The position numbers and the translations under genes were made by a program. The notes beneath the pieces are model-generated. The model ran no database searches, was not told the DNA's origin, and saw only the letters and a program-made list of their open reading frames with translations. Shown piece by piece: positions 37,301 through 50,298 of a stretch of DNA of 64,000 nucleotides; within the stretch, counting starts at the first letter, position 1, and each line of letters begins with the position of its first letter. Origin of the DNA: Rhytidiadelphus loreus (taxonomy: Eukaryota; Streptophyta; Bryopsida; Hypnales; Hylocomiaceae); NCBI GenBank assembly GCA_947034895.1, contig OX344762.1, positions 3,164,501 through 3,228,500 on the forward strand, given 5' to 3'.

Positions 37301-37925
37301 GGCGGGCATTTTGATTTCATTGTGGCGCCTCTGGATCACAGATCCCGAGTACCCATCTCAGAAAATTGAAGTACGTACATCTTGCCTCCACCATTCACTG
37401 GATCAGATTTGGTGCTCAGCCTTTTGCAATAGAACTCCCATGTCATGGCAAGCTGAGCACTTGGACTCACTCCCCAGACTCTTCATCCCATCACGACACC
37501 AAATGTCGAGTCCCCTTGAGTGTGCCAAATACGCCAAAACCCTAAACCAAGTGCTGCAGGGACTCAAAAACTTGCAGCTATGGTTGTGTGCATGCCAATC
37601 ATGTCTCCCCATCTTCAATCTGTCGAGGGCACTCATGAAAAAGAAGGTACGAATGTTTCTCAATAGCGACTCAATCTTGGAGAAGCTGCCCAATGATTCC
37701 TGGGAATGGTGGAACATGTTCCGCTCTTTGTGTGAGCACCGGAGCCAGCTTTAATTCTATTGCTTTGGACATCACAGAGTCTTTTACCTTCTCCCTTGTC
37801 CTTGAAGCGATGGGCAGAGGAGACTTTACAGTCTTTATTCACACTAGTCTTTGGGCTAGACTCAAGGCTCATTTTTTTAAAAGATGTACAGGAGATGGCG
37901 ACAATTGCAATCGAGTGTGATCTTT
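37301..37925 (+). pseudogene. Decayed PRMT5 (arginine methyltransferase) N-terminal fragment
   Basis: Pieces of the PRMT5 TIM-barrel region appear in order but in different frames: GGHFDFIVAPLD (37301), SDLVLSLLQ then a stop then NSHVMAS (about 37402), ECAKYAKTLNQVLQGLKNLQ (37515-37580), LPNDSWEWWNMFRSLCEHRS (37686), IALDITES (37758) and SLKRWAEETLQS (37800). In-frame stops and at least two frame changes break it, one stop falling where a Trp is usual. The methyltransferase domain is absent downstream. Identity rests on my recall of plant PRMT5 sequences; a protein search would settle it. Confidence 0.6.
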
Positions 37926-38510
37926 TGAGTATAGGCTCTCGAAGTTGGCGACAGAATGGAGTATCACGATTGAATTGTCTTGTTGAATCATCATCAGGTC
38001 GAAAGCTGCAAAATCTGCGAGTAATTTTAAGTGTCGAATTTTTTCCCATTGCTTTGGATTCACACTGCCATGCTGGGATTATCCATTCTTGTGTACTTTG
38101 TTACCAAGCTGGTGGCCTAGGAGTTCAAGAGAAGTTCAAATTTTAGAGCCCAGATGGAGCTGATTTGTGGTTCCTGGAAGGTAGTGTGCTCATAATCTGT
38201 CACTTTAAGGGCTGCTGGGCTTTTTTGATGGTTTTCAGATGCATGAAAATATTTTCACTTATTTTTCACTTGAAGAAAAATTGATGCGAAATCTAACACA
38301 AGTGGTTTCATATTTTTCGGAGCATTTATGAATTACTTATGAATTTTCAAAGAATCTTATGGTAGGCACCTATTCTTTATCCTAGGCCTTGCAAAACCCA
38401 CATACACGCAGTCTGAGAAAAGATATGGCTAGACCAAAAACAAGCAGTGAGGCATTCAAAAAGTAATACACAAGGTTTCTAAATGTGACCCTTACTAAAC
38501 TTAACCCCTT

Positions 38511-38729
38511 GACGCCTTGATCCTTTTTCTAATTTTGGCACATTTTTGCTTATATCTTTCTACAAAAATATCATTTACTGCAATTTCATGAAATTGATCA
38601 TTAGGAAAGGTTGTCTTTTCAAAATCCAAATGTTACATTGGATGAATGAAAAGTTCGGTGGACAAAACAGTGCCTCGAAGCCCTCTATTCATTGTCGAGA
38701 ATATGGACGTCGGAGCGCTTAAGGGTTAA
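38511..38729. mobile_element. Short TTAA-flanked MITE
   Basis: CCCCTTGACGCCTTGATCC follows TTAA (38511-38514), and the right end CGGAGCGCTTAAGGG precedes TTAA (38726-38729). The element is 211 bp. Ends are similar to but distinct from the CCCCTAAAGG group, so it represents another subfamily with the same target choice. Confidence 0.65.
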
Positions 38730-39353
38730 ACTAACCTTGCATTCTTTTAACATGTGTAAGAAGGCAATTGGGCAATCAATTCCTATTTACGAAAATTAAG
38801 TGGACATACCTTCGCTTTGGAATGGACCCTCCCCGGCTCTTATTCCATCTATTAAAGAAGTATGAACAAATCTCATTAATGCTCTGACATTATGAGCATT
38901 CCAACTCACATCCATTGACTATTGCTTTTGAAGTCACCTATGGGACAATTTGAAAAGAGGGTCTGAATTAGAGCCATCTACCATAGTGATCATGAGAAGT
39001 TAGAACGTGGAGTTTCTCCATGTCAAATTCCACATTGAGTGTGTCTCCAAAAATCTTGGTATGTAAGGGTCTTTGAAGTAATGTGCACGTTGTTCAATTC
39101 TCGGTTTTTCAATTTGACAATTGAGTGGTCTTTTGAATTATTTGTAATATGCTTGTGTTTTGCTCAATGTTTGAGGAAGGTTTGGAGTTGTGTGATGAAT
39201 TTGAGTTTTGGGTTTGAAGTACTTGAAGTAGTGCGATGGAGCACTGTTTTTTGTGTTCATGTTTGTAGGGGGTAATGTGATGGCATAGATTAGTTATGGT
39301 TATGGTATGGAGAGTTTTAATGCAAAGTCTCCATTCACCATACATGTAGGAGA

Positions 39354-39540
39354 GGCTCCATTCACCATGTAGTTGAACATTGAGCCTTTAGCTATAACAA
39401 TCTAGAAACTTGCACCATCTCAAAGTTTGTGCATTTATTTGTGGTTAGCTAAAAACCAACTACAAAAATCAAAATGTCTATAGATGAGGTGTTTTTGCAA
39501 TTAGCATAAATCAAAGCTTACCTATATGGTGAATGGAGCC
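39354..39540. mobile_element. Small inverted-repeat element (GGCTCCATTCACCAT ends)
   Basis: GGCTCCATTCACCAT at 39354-39368 is inverted at 39526-39540. The same 12-mer TCCATTCACCAT also occurs at 39330, and TTTAATG lies outside both outer copies, so the true left end may be near 39324. Non-coding, about 190-215 bp. Confidence 0.5.
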
Positions 39541-41930
39541 TTTAATGTATTGTATCAATAATGGATTCTTTACCTTATTTGTGTCCCAAGACGAGAAGAC
39601 ATAATGAATTCCTAATTTGAAAGAATTCAATAGTTTTCTTAGTGCGTCACATTTGTTTGGTAAGTTGATTATTAGACTTAGCTAATTGCTTGCAGTTATG
39701 TGGGATGGGATAAGGTTTCTATCAATAATGACCTCATCATTAGGGGAGATTTCATGTCCTTGGGAGATTGTTTCAGGATTGTTCCCATTGTTGGGAATCA
39801 AAATATAATAATATTAAATAAAAACTAAAAACTAATTAATTAATTAATTATATTTGACTTGGCAATTGCTTGGCCACGTCAAAATGGCATTTCCAAAGTG
39901 TTCCCGGAGTTCCTACAATCCACGAATTCATAGTCTCCTAAAACGTAGAAATCTCTTCTAATGCATGCTTTGTGTTTGGCTTGTTTACAAACGTTGAAGG
40001 GTGTTCAATACTTATCTTTGTAGTGCATTAAGATAAACCAACCCATTGTGGTCAAATGATCCATAGTGCAGGGTTGCTAGCGTGCGAGCCTGTGAGCATG
40101 AGCTTGTGAGCATGTGAGCGGGAACTTTTTTTCATAGTAAAAAACAAGTTGGGACCTATGACCATGGATTTATTACATTCTAAATTTCAAGAAATATGAA
40201 GTCATTTTATTGAAATTTAAGACACTTACAAATGTATTTTGAAGATTTTTTTTGAGACAAGCAAATGTAGTCATTTTTGTTAGACATCATGATATACAAA
40301 ATCCAAATGAAAATAGCAAATGTCCAAGATGTAGCCATAAAACACACAAATCCACTCATAATTCTAAAATCACACATTATAATTCAACTCAATAGAGATG
40401 TCAATCTCAAGAGTCTAAGTCGTAGTGGACTTTATTGCAAAACCCTCAGTTGTTGATGGCTTTAAAATCTCTCTATCCTTGGAGGCACTATTATCTATAA
40501 GATCCAAAATTTTCAAAGCGTAAGTATCTTTATAGCGTTTTGGTTGAGAGTAGCCAAAGTCCGCAAATGTTGATGCCATCTACTTAGCAAACATGGAAAG
40601 GTGAAATTCTTCTCCAAATTGAAGACAAGACTTTGTGCCTTCATCATCCCATCTACTGACATCAATTCTATAAGACTACAAACAAATATTAAACAATGTT
40701 AAACTTGCAAAACTTAAAACTTGACATAAAATAAGATACAAAAAATTGCTTGCTTATTTGTAGAATTTTGACTTATAAGCAAATTAACTTGAGAGGCGCC
40801 ATGGTCGTAATGTCCAGATCTTGGGATATCACAATTGGTAGTGGTGGTTGTGTTTATGTCATGCATGATCTACATGATCAATTCGATCTTGTCTTTGGTA
40901 TCAAGAACTATATAGTTTACTACAATAAGCCAAGACGCCTTTGTTAGATGAAGCCTAGATATATGATTCATCCATATCAATAGACAATGATTTCTATCCA
41001 CTCAAAGAACTTCGACTTCTTCAAAAAATAGAATAGAGAATATATGAATTTAGTGGCTTTTTTAGTTGATTTGTCACTAGAAATCTCGATGTTTATATTT
41101 GTCAAAGTCATTGGTTGCAATAAACTTGCCACATCTGCAACAAAGACTATGTTACGATGCATCGTTGAGGCTGAAGCTTGACCCTCATTTCCTCCCTACA
41201 CTTGAACAATTAAACCATCTTTGATCCACAAAAGTATCATTGAATACTAATGACCTCAAAAAACTAAATTAAAATTTGAAAAGCATGATGCACCACATGC
41301 ATGACGCACCATGCCTACAACAACCCCGCTGCGCCTTGCCAATTGACTCCAACATAGAATATTCCTAAATTATTGAAAAATGTACAAATTCTAGGGGCCT
41401 AGCAAAGGTTGTCTAAAGTCAATTGGATCCGACTGACCTAGGAAAAGACTTCAATGCACCCCCAAGAATCGGTAAACAATTGGTTTTTGTTTAAATTTTT
41501 ATATATCCATTACATTTCATTTTCAAAAAAATATTAAACTTAAATCCAAAACTGCCAAGCTTCATACTCTTCAATTCAAGTCAAAATCACTAATTTGAAC
41601 TAAAATTTGAAACTAGGAATTCAAATTCCACTAGCCTTGAAGCAAAACAAAGAGGCATCTGTATTGTTTTATTCTCTCAAACACAACTTTGAGATCTACA
41701 ACAAGGATAACAAACCTTAACCCAATTTCAAGAGATCTAAGAGAGACTCTTCCAAGGTCAATTGGACCCAACCGACCTTGTAAAAGTCTCTACTTGACCT
41801 TTTGAAATCAAATCAAATTTGGGTTTTATTAAGAAATTAAACAGGAAATGCATTATTCAAAATACCCATCTTAAAACTTGAAATTAGGAAAAGACATTTC
41901 CAAATTTGTTTGTTTGTTTTTCAAATACCA
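39541..41930. other. Gene-free spacer with an isolated transposon end
   Basis: No gene. At 40069-40130, CAGGGTTGCTAG ... GAGCCTGTGAGCATGAGC matches the terminus of the element at 49136-50217, but no opposite end was found nearby, so this is a truncated or unpaired copy. Confidence 0.5.
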
Positions 41931-42790
41931 AAAATGGAAGGTCCAATTGGTACATCCAAGACCTAAAAGGATTCAACTGCAGTTTTGGGAGTGCCAAGTG
42001 ATAACCTTGTTTTTGGTGCTCAAAATTTAAATTTAAATTTGATTTTAGACAAAAAAAAAAATCCGGTTGGTACCTCCAGAACCACTATCAAGTCCAATGG
42101 TGGTTTGGAGAGTACCAGTAGTACCCCCGTTTTTGATACTGAAAAAAAATTTGAAAAAAAAAAATTTGAAAAAATTTTGATACTGAAAAAAAAATTTGAA
42201 AAAGAAAAGAAAAAGACACGACAGTGATTTTGAGGTGCCAGGTAGTACCCCCGCTTTTGGTACTGAAAAAGAAAATTGAGAAAAAAAAAAAAAAAAAAAA
42301 TTATTTTTTTTTTCAGTTTTTTTTTTCAGTATCAAAATTTTTTTAATTTTTTTTTTTGACCAAAAATAGGGGTCTAGCTCGTACCTCCAAAACCACTGTC
42401 GGGTCCGACGGTGGTTTGGAGAGTACCAGGTAGTACCCCTGTTTTTGGTACCGGAAAATAAAAAATTTAATTTTAAATTATTTATTTATTTATCTTCTTG
42501 AACCAAAAATATGGGGTCCAACTGGTACTTCTAAAGAATTTTTTTTTTTTTTTTTTTTTTTTTTCTTGAACCAAAAATAGGGGGTCCAACTGGTACCTCT
42601 AAAACCACCATCGGACCCAATAATGGTTTGGGGAGTATCTAGTAGCACCTCTGTTTTTTTACCAGAATAAAAAATTTTGAAAATAAATTTTGAAAAAAAT
42701 AATTTTTTATTTTATTTTATTTTATTGATAAAAAAACAGGGGGTCCAGTTGGTACCTCAAAAACCTTAGTCAGGTGTAAAATAGGAACAT
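41931..42790. repeat. Degenerate minisatellite with poly-A/T spacers
   Basis: A core of about 75 bp containing GGTACCTCC, ACCACTRTC, GGTGGTTTGGAGAGTACCAG and AGTACCCCCGTTTTTG recurs near 41945, 42065, 42225, 42380, 42580 and 42735. Cores are separated by variable A- or T-runs (for example 42277-42300, 42540-42563). Non-coding. Confidence 0.75.
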
Positions 42791-45515
42791 TTAAATCAAG
42801 GTTGTTTGTCAATGCTGGATAGGATGTTTGTTTTGGGTACAACGACAATCCACCACTTTTTTTCATCTCCACACATTGTTTGTGAACAATGGTGTTACAT
42901 CTCTTCATCTTTGTAATCTCCCTCCTCAAAATTTGAATATTTCATTTTGCTCTAAACTACTTTATTTCAATGTCTTCACTTTTGATTGCCCTCTGTCAAT
43001 TAGACTTTACTATTGATTGACAACCATTCAACTTTCTTTTAAGATAATGCATGTTACTACTTAAGACACTTATGTTTTTTTTTACTTTTCATGCTCAACA
43101 TAGCCTTCAAAAATGCCAATAGCTTAATCATGAATCAACAATGATATAGTGAGCTCTAAAAAAATATTGTTAACCCATTACAAAATTTAAACAATGGAAA
43201 CAATCCAAATCAACACATGTGGAAAATTAGAACAAGTAAATATGAAAACCTACCTGCATCTTCTATTCAAGTAGTGCATGTGCAACTCTCTAGAACATTA
43301 GTTGGAATTGTACTACCTTATCTTCATTTTTTTAATTGTACTATGACAATCATCCATATTAAACTTTAATCCAAGAAGCTTGTTTGTGATTTTTATAGTC
43401 TATTTCTATGACTTTATGCATTTAACTTAATCCTAGCAATCACAAAAACCTCACTTTTAATTTTGACAACATTCCAAACTAAATCTAAATCACTTCGTAA
43501 TACCCAGTAAGGACAAAGGTTGTTAAAGAGATCACAAGACCTAGCGTTGCTTGGCATAACCTTTGTTCCTTCTTTTTTTACTATTGCTTCTATACTACTA
43601 AAGCTAACTTTGTGTTGTTGGGATGTAAGGTAACTTAGCCTATAAAATGACAACTTTGGCCCAACAAGCAAACAAATTCTTGTGAAGTAAATTTCTCAAG
43701 ACACATGTAAAACTAATTAATTTTTGGGCCTACATTAGGCTGATCCAAGGTTGGCTTGTCACAGGTTGAGTAATCTTACAACTACTATGGTTGTCACCCA
43801 AAGTTGTTGTATCTCCATTAGTGTATTTGAAAGCCAAAATAAGAGTTGTTGCACTTGATAAAAAATTTCTAAAGTAGTTGTCTAAGCTACCAATGTCCAA
43901 TTAATCTTCTTTTTTTGCATATAGTATATAATAATATAACAATACAACTCTATGAAAATAAAAATTTGCATCGAGATTTAATAATGTGTAGGTTGTGCTC
44001 AATTTGAAGCACTTTCCAAACAAGTCCTCAACATTTGCGTCAGTAATGAAGGCAATATTTTCAGCAAATGTACGGTTAAGTCCTCTACTACCTAACCAAC
44101 TTTTTTCTTGAAAAAACTTCTTTGTTTGTGCATTGTGAAAGGTGATCTCCTCTTCACATTGATTGGGACAAACTTGAGTTTATTCAACATCTTCTTTTTA
44201 TTTCAAATGTTTTGTTTATTTTGTTTCCATTTTTTTCATTTTTTTATCAATATTTTTCATTCATTTTTCATTTCATTTTTCTTATCATTAAATTTATTTT
44301 CTATTTTTTTCATTTTCAATCACTATTTTCCATTTTTTCATTTTTCTCTCCATTTTTTTTATTGTGCTCTCGTTTTTTTTCCTTCATTTTCTAATTTAGG
44401 AGACATAATTTTTTTTAGTATTGATTTCTTTACATTCCATTACATAGTCATCACTTTTATTTATTTATTAGTCTACTATTTGTTTTTCAATTTTTTTCAA
44501 TTTTGGAAAAGATGCCTTTTTGGCTTCAATGCATGTCTTAAATGATTGACAGTAATGAAGTAGTTCATGACTTTATTAAGAACTTTCAATTTTTCAGTGA
44601 GAATTCATTGTAAGAATTGACTTTTTAGGCCTTCCATATTACAAAAGACTTTGATTGCTTTAGGTGAGCCAAATGAGCATGATGGATTCAGATTTTGGTG
44701 GTTTTAAGGTAGTCTACAGACTCTTATGGGCAAAAATGCATTGAACACTTCAAAAATTCATAATAAATTCATACTTTGTCAAAAAAACTTAATTTCAATT
44801 GCTCTCATTGTTTCTCACACTTGTACTATTGTGGGAAACAAATTGAAAAATTTCAATAACCACATGATGTCAAACTCCTTATTCTGACTACAATGGGTTG
44901 GTTTACCTTACATCTACTTGATAAGTTGATTGCTGATTGTTTGTTGTTATATGGGATGGTATAAAGTATACATCAACTGTGATTTGATTTATACTTCATG
45001 TTTCCCTTGTTTACAATGTAGAAGGGAGTTCAATACTTATCTTTGGTACATTACATTTGCTTGATAAGTTAATTATTAGACCTTGCATTGCTTGCAATTA
45101 TATAGAATGTATCAAGGTATCCATCAACGGTGACTTTATCATCTTCATGTTTGACTTGTTTATAATTGCAAAAGGGAGTTTCAAGTTCTAGAAAACCCTA
45201 TAGAATTGTGTTCATTTTCTTTGGACTTTCAAAAAAAGTTCATTTAATTTTATCCCTTGCAGATCATTAATGAAAATTGTGTCTTTCACCATTAAACTAT
45301 AGTTGCATGATTTTTGTAGTACTTTTTAGGATTTAGCTTGAATTTGGTACTCGTAGTCAATAGGAAATATTTTTCTACAATGCAATCATTTTCCAAAGAA
45401 TTATATCCCCAAAAAATGTATTTGTATTTGTATACACTAGTTGTTTAAGATCAATTTTCTTATAATGTCTCTTTGTGTTCATTGATTGTGAAGACGTAGC
45501 TTAATATACTTTAAA
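42791..45515. other. Gene-free spacer
   Basis: No supported gene. 44190-44400 is extremely T-rich, which keeps a Phe-rich frame open without biological meaning. 44745-44925 is an inverted diverged copy of 33540-33700. Confidence 0.55.
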
Positions 45516-45554
45516 GTGACTTTGAGGATGCATATGAAAATTGCACTCATGATT

Positions 45555-45782
45555 GATAAGAACCTTTTAACTTTCGTTGGTATAGGTTGTGATGCCCACT
45601 TCAAGCTAGAAGTGACTTCTCGGCATGTCACCTATGCCACTTGCAACCTTGGAAAGGTGAATTGTAGTACACTAGCTTCTATGGAAATGGTGAATCTCAT
45701 CCAAACAAACCCTTTTGATGAATTAAATCCATTCTGGAAAAGCACTCCAGTAGGGAAAATGTGTATGTTGCAAAGAAGGTAG
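45555..45782 (+). pseudogene. Orphan exon-like segment, unidentified
   Basis: A GC-richer segment in A/T-rich DNA with a plausible acceptor (GGTATAG before 45588) and donor (AGAAG then GTAGGT near 45779). The open frame includes CDAHFKLEVTSRHVTYATCN and NPFDELNPFWKSTPVGK, which looks like real coding sequence by composition. I do not recognise the family, and no adjoining exons were found. Confidence 0.35.
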
Positions 45783-45959
45783 GTTTAGATTACATATTTT
45801 TCTAATTTCACCTCCTTTCTGTCACCACCCCTATTGCACCTATATTGTTACTTTTAATGTTTTACAAAAGAAACTATTAATAAAAAAATCCAACTTTCTT
45901 CAATGTATGATTTTATAAGTGATTCTCTAAAAAACACATATCTTGTTTAATTGAATACC

Positions 45960-46390
45960 ATTTTAAGCATCAAAATTTTGATTTAAAAAAAATTGTTCGT
46001 AGTTTTTCTATTGAAGATTATGTCCAAGGGTGTCCATTGCAAATCTTGATTTTTTTAGTGTTAGAGGCTTATGGAGATGAGCCTCAAATACACTAGGTCT
46101 TGAAGGAAAAACACATTAGAAATTCATTTAAAAGAATTCATTTGTAGATTTTGAGAACTTTAAATCAATTTAAAATCAATTGTGCATGTGATATCCTTTA
46201 GCCTCATTTTTTTTCATGACTTCAATTTTAGTCTTTTAGATTTGATATGTAATAAGTGGATTGAAAGATTTCAAGTCACAATCACAGTTTTAACACCTTT
46301 TTATCTTTCAATCCACAAGTAATATTGTTGTATTTTTTTCCTATGTGATCCATAATATGTATAGTTTTAAAGTATTAGATCTAATGAATC
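45960..46390. repeat. Truncated copy of TTAA-type MITE subfamily F
   Basis: Resembles 47545-47940: CTTGATTTT(T/C)TAGTGTT, GAGCCTCAAATACACTAG, GGATTGAAAGATTTCAAGTC. Neither terminus is intact. Confidence 0.5.
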
Positions 46391-47376
46391 AAAAACCTAT
46401 ACCGGTAGCAGGCTCTCATAGACTTTTAGGTTTTGATTGTCTAAATCATGTAATCAATACCTAGGATAAAGTGACACTTTGCGGGCCAATTGTATGTGTC
46501 ATGTTTCAACCAACGGTGATTATGGGTATAAAAAACTTATAGCAATTCTACCTATGGGTACCTCCTAAATGCTTGAATGAAAGATAATAATAGTAGTATG
46601 GATATTTTTGAAAATTCATATAAAGAAATTAAATCTCCTGCACTCAAAAATTTATATTGTCAACTCATGTAGAGCATTATTTTTTCTTTCTATTGATATA
46701 TTACATGATTTGTCTTGAATCCCTCAAGATCCAATCAACTATTTTAGAACTAGTGTTCAAATTTAGGCATCATTTTTTAGTAAAATAAACAATTTTTTCA
46801 AAAATCCATATTTTGTGAGCAAATTAGATTGGTTTGTATTTCTATATATTCAATTAAATGATAAGAAAATAGCACAAAGTGTTTAGTACTTGAGTAGTGT
46901 TGGAAAGTTTAATATTTTGAAGAAGTGTTAGCCTAGATTTACTTGTAGTCCTAATTATTGTTGTACTTGATATTTGAATAGTGGTGGTAGTAATAGATGA
47001 CATTTAGAAGTTCTATATACAATATATAATAACTATTTGTATAATTCTAGTTAATAATCTTCAATTTGAAGATCCAAGAACCATTCTTATGTTTATACAT
47101 TGATGTATGTAGGGTTCAATTTTTATTTTTTGAAAGATTTTAGGGACATTTTGAGGTTCTTTTTCAATTCTAAATTCCCTTTAAAAAAATTTGGACAACC
47201 ATTGGTTGCTCTAAAGTAATTGTATCTAATTGTGATTTGTTTCTAAAACCAATCTCTATTGATTCTTGTCTAAAATGTACAACCTCTATTCATGAGAATC
47301 CTATGTCGATATTGCATACATCAATTTTCAACACTCTAAAAATTCATACATTTGGTATTAAAAAAATGCGTGCCAA
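46391..47376. other. Gene-free A/T-rich spacer
   Basis: No coding or structured element recognised. Confidence 0.55.
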
Positions 47377-48030
47377 TTAACCCCTAGATGCCTAAGGCAC
47401 CAAATTCTAGTACTGACAATATTTTGAATTTAAATAAAACTTTATGAAGGTACTAGTCTTAGAAGTTTACAATAGTAAAAATTCCTTTTTGAAGTCCAAA
47501 TTTAGTGTCAAAAATACAATTTTGAAAATGAAGGATTATGATTTTTCTATACAAGATTTTGTGCAAGTTTTTCCATTGCAAACCTTGATTTTCTAGTGTT
47601 GAGGGCTCTTGGAAATGAGACTCAAGTACACTAGATCTTGGAGAAAAAATCACTATATAAATTCATTTAAAAAAAATTGTAGAGTAGATTTGGAGAAGCC
47701 ATAAATTTATTGGAGTTATGCATGTTATGCCCTTTATCCTCATATTTTTTTAGTGACCAATGTTTTTTTTTTGACATGAGGAAAGAAGATTGAAAGACTC
47801 CAAATCACTTTCACAATTTTAATACCTTCATGATCAAACATTATAATCTTTCAATTCATAAGTGATATTGTTGTATTTTCTTTTTCCATGTGACATCTAA
47901 CATGTCTAGTTTGAATTTGTACGGTTATAATTAAAAAATAATTGATAAACTTATCAAAATTTTGACTTTTTGTTCAATTTAGAGCAAATTCCAAGAAGCT
48001 CAAAAAAGGCTTTGGGCATTTAAGGGTTGA
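47377..48030. mobile_element. TTAA-type MITE, subfamily F, inverted copy
   Basis: The left end CCCCTAGATGCCTAAGGC follows TTAA (47377-47380); the right end GGCTTTGGGCATTTAAGGG (to 48026) precedes TTGA. At 646 bp it equals the 10103-10748 copy in length, in the opposite orientation, with matching subterminal text (TTTTGAGCTTCT...AATTTGCTCTAAATTGAAC). Confidence 0.7.
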
Positions 48031-48749
48031 GAGCATTGTCAATGCATCATGGCAATTGGTCTAGAAAAGTAGAAAAAATTTGAACCATTAATATGGTACT
48101 CCATATTAGAAATTGAGATTACTATCATTAAAAATATATCCAAAATTTGTATAAATAGATATAGTTCTTGTAATTGTATCTTGTCATTTGTGTGGTTTTT
48201 CTTTCTTCAATAATGTTTGGGTTGATTGTCTATGATTTTTGTCTTTTAATTTAATTCTAATGGAACGTATTTCAATTGTCCAAAGTCCTAATTGGATCTT
48301 TCTTATGTATGTATAAAAGTTATTGATGCATTTCCAATGATAATATTTACCAAATCTATTCCTATAGCAAACATTCAAATATTAATCTCAAATTTAACTT
48401 CCTCAATTGTTTGCCAAAATGGATTGATGATACTCAAGAAGCATCTCAAACCCCATTTTGACTTCCAACAAAACTTAGACAATTGAACAAATAGCTAGGA
48501 ACAATTGACCCCTTCATTATTCTTGTCTCTACACTTCACAAATAGTACGTGCTTCATTTTTGGAGTTCTAGTTTTTGGAGTCTTATTGTCATTTTTGAAA
48601 ATTTTAAATTCACTTTTGAAATTTTTGACCTCAAATTGGTTTGATTGATCCCTTTAGATATTTTTAGCATATAAAAGAGAACTTAGATGAATACACTAAC
48701 TTCAAAAATTGAGTCTATGTTTTGTTTTGATTAAATCTAGCATGTGGCG

Positions 48750-48899
48750 CACTAGTAGAAAATCTAAAATTTCTGTCATTTTGGATGCGTTGTTTTGGAC
48801 AAAATCTAACAGAAATCTGTTGTTTTCTACAGGTTTCTATTAGATTTTGTCCAAAACAACGCGTCCAAAATGACAAAATTTTTAGATTTTCTACTAGTG
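48750..48899. mobile_element. CACTA-type hairpin MITE
   Basis: 150 bp, almost wholly palindromic, starting CACTAGTAGAAAATCTAAAA and ending with its complement. CACTA(G/C)TAGAAAA termini are characteristic of plant CACTA elements. Flanks GGC(G) and GGC are compatible with the 3-bp duplication of that superfamily. The central loop is near TCTGTTGTTTTCTACAGG. Confidence 0.75.
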
Positions 48900-49125
48900 G
48901 GCATAATTTGAAAATGAGTGAATACAAATGATGTAGTATACTACAAGTGAATCCTAAAAAGATTGAGGCAAAAAGCAATTATGGATTGGAAGTAAATGAA
49001 CTTCAAAGCTAACCATCCACTCAATTGTTTGACCAGTTTTCAAAATCATTCAAAAATTGATCAATGTTTCTTTTTTGAGCCACAATGACTTCAACATTTT
49101 ATTGCATGTTGTTGTACAATACACT

Positions 49126-50227
49126 ATTAAAGACCCAGCGGTGCTATTTTGTGAGCCTGTGAGTAGGAGCCTAGAGCGTTGAGCAGGAATTATGTGAGCG
49201 TTGAGCTTAGAAATTTGTAGAAGTACAAGAAAACTTTAAAATATTTTTAATAATAAACTTTATCTTAAAATTTGGCCAAAATTTACTATTATTAGTAAAT
49301 TTTAGAACCTATTACTAAGGACCTATTATCGTGGACCTATTACCGTGGTTATATAGAATCCACATGAAAATCATAATCTTCAATGTTGTTTAAAATATTA
49401 GAAGTATACATTTTGGAAATGATGAACTTAATTGATGTAAAAGATGAATGGAGATGGAAATAAGTTTGTATAGAATATTGGTTGATCACTATCCTATAGC
49501 AATGTAGGTCCTCTTGGGGCTAATAAGAAAATATCAAAAAAATTCTTTTGATGCATTGTTATTGGACTTGTTTAGATTTTAGAAAAAAAAATTGTTGATA
49601 AGAACTACTATCTTGTAGTAGCGTGGGTCTCCTCAAGGCTGATGAGAGGTACCTACACTTCTACTTTGATGTGTTGGTAATTGGACTTGTTAAGATTTTG
49701 GAAGAAAGAACTTGGTTGACAAGAATTATTTTTGTAAGGAATGAACTCACTTACACCCAATTGTTGATTAGTTGATCATTGTCTTCTTATAGGACCTTCA
49801 AGGGTCCAATTCTTCTATTTATCGATCAAATGGTCTCCCCTCTTGCTGCTTGGGTCCCCTCGGCGCCGAGGGGACCCAAGTAGCAAGAAGAGAGTGATTA
49901 TAATCTCAATGGAACAACCTTAGTTGATTTCAAACAAATCTTAATTAATAACCGATTTTTCTTCTTCTTAAAATCTAGCAAAGTCTAATAAGTAGCACAT
50001 CAAGGTTGTTCAAAGGACCATGGTAATAGGTCCACAATAATAGGATCATGGTAATAGTTACTTAAATTTACCAAAAATAATAAATTTTGACCAAAATTTT
50101 TAGATGGAATCTCTAAGAAATTATATACTTACAAGCTCATAGGCTCACAGGTTTACAAGCTCACAAACTCACAAGCTCACAAGCTCATGCTCACAGGCTC
50201 ACAAAATAGCAACCCTGATTAAAGACC
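49126..50227. mobile_element. TIR element with 10-bp target duplication
   Basis: ATTAAAGACC flanks the element on both sides (49126-49135, 50218-50227). The 1082-bp body starts CAGCGGTGCTATTTTGTGAG and ends with the complement of CAGGGTTGCTATTTTGTGAG; subterminal regions carry repeated GAGCCTGTGAG / GTGAGC motifs. A 10-bp duplication suggests Mutator-like, whereas CAGGG ends recall hAT; classification is open. A 46-bp palindrome lies inside (49842-49887). No transposase frame. Confidence 0.75.
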
Positions 50228-50298
50228 CACCCCCATTGATATTGCAAAAGGTTGACAAATGTATGCTTCAAAAAATAAAAAGAGAAAAGTGTACATAA

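Noticed and set aside
44108..44545. 145-codon Phe-rich frame
   Set aside because: Produced by a T-rich tract; no protein family looks like this.
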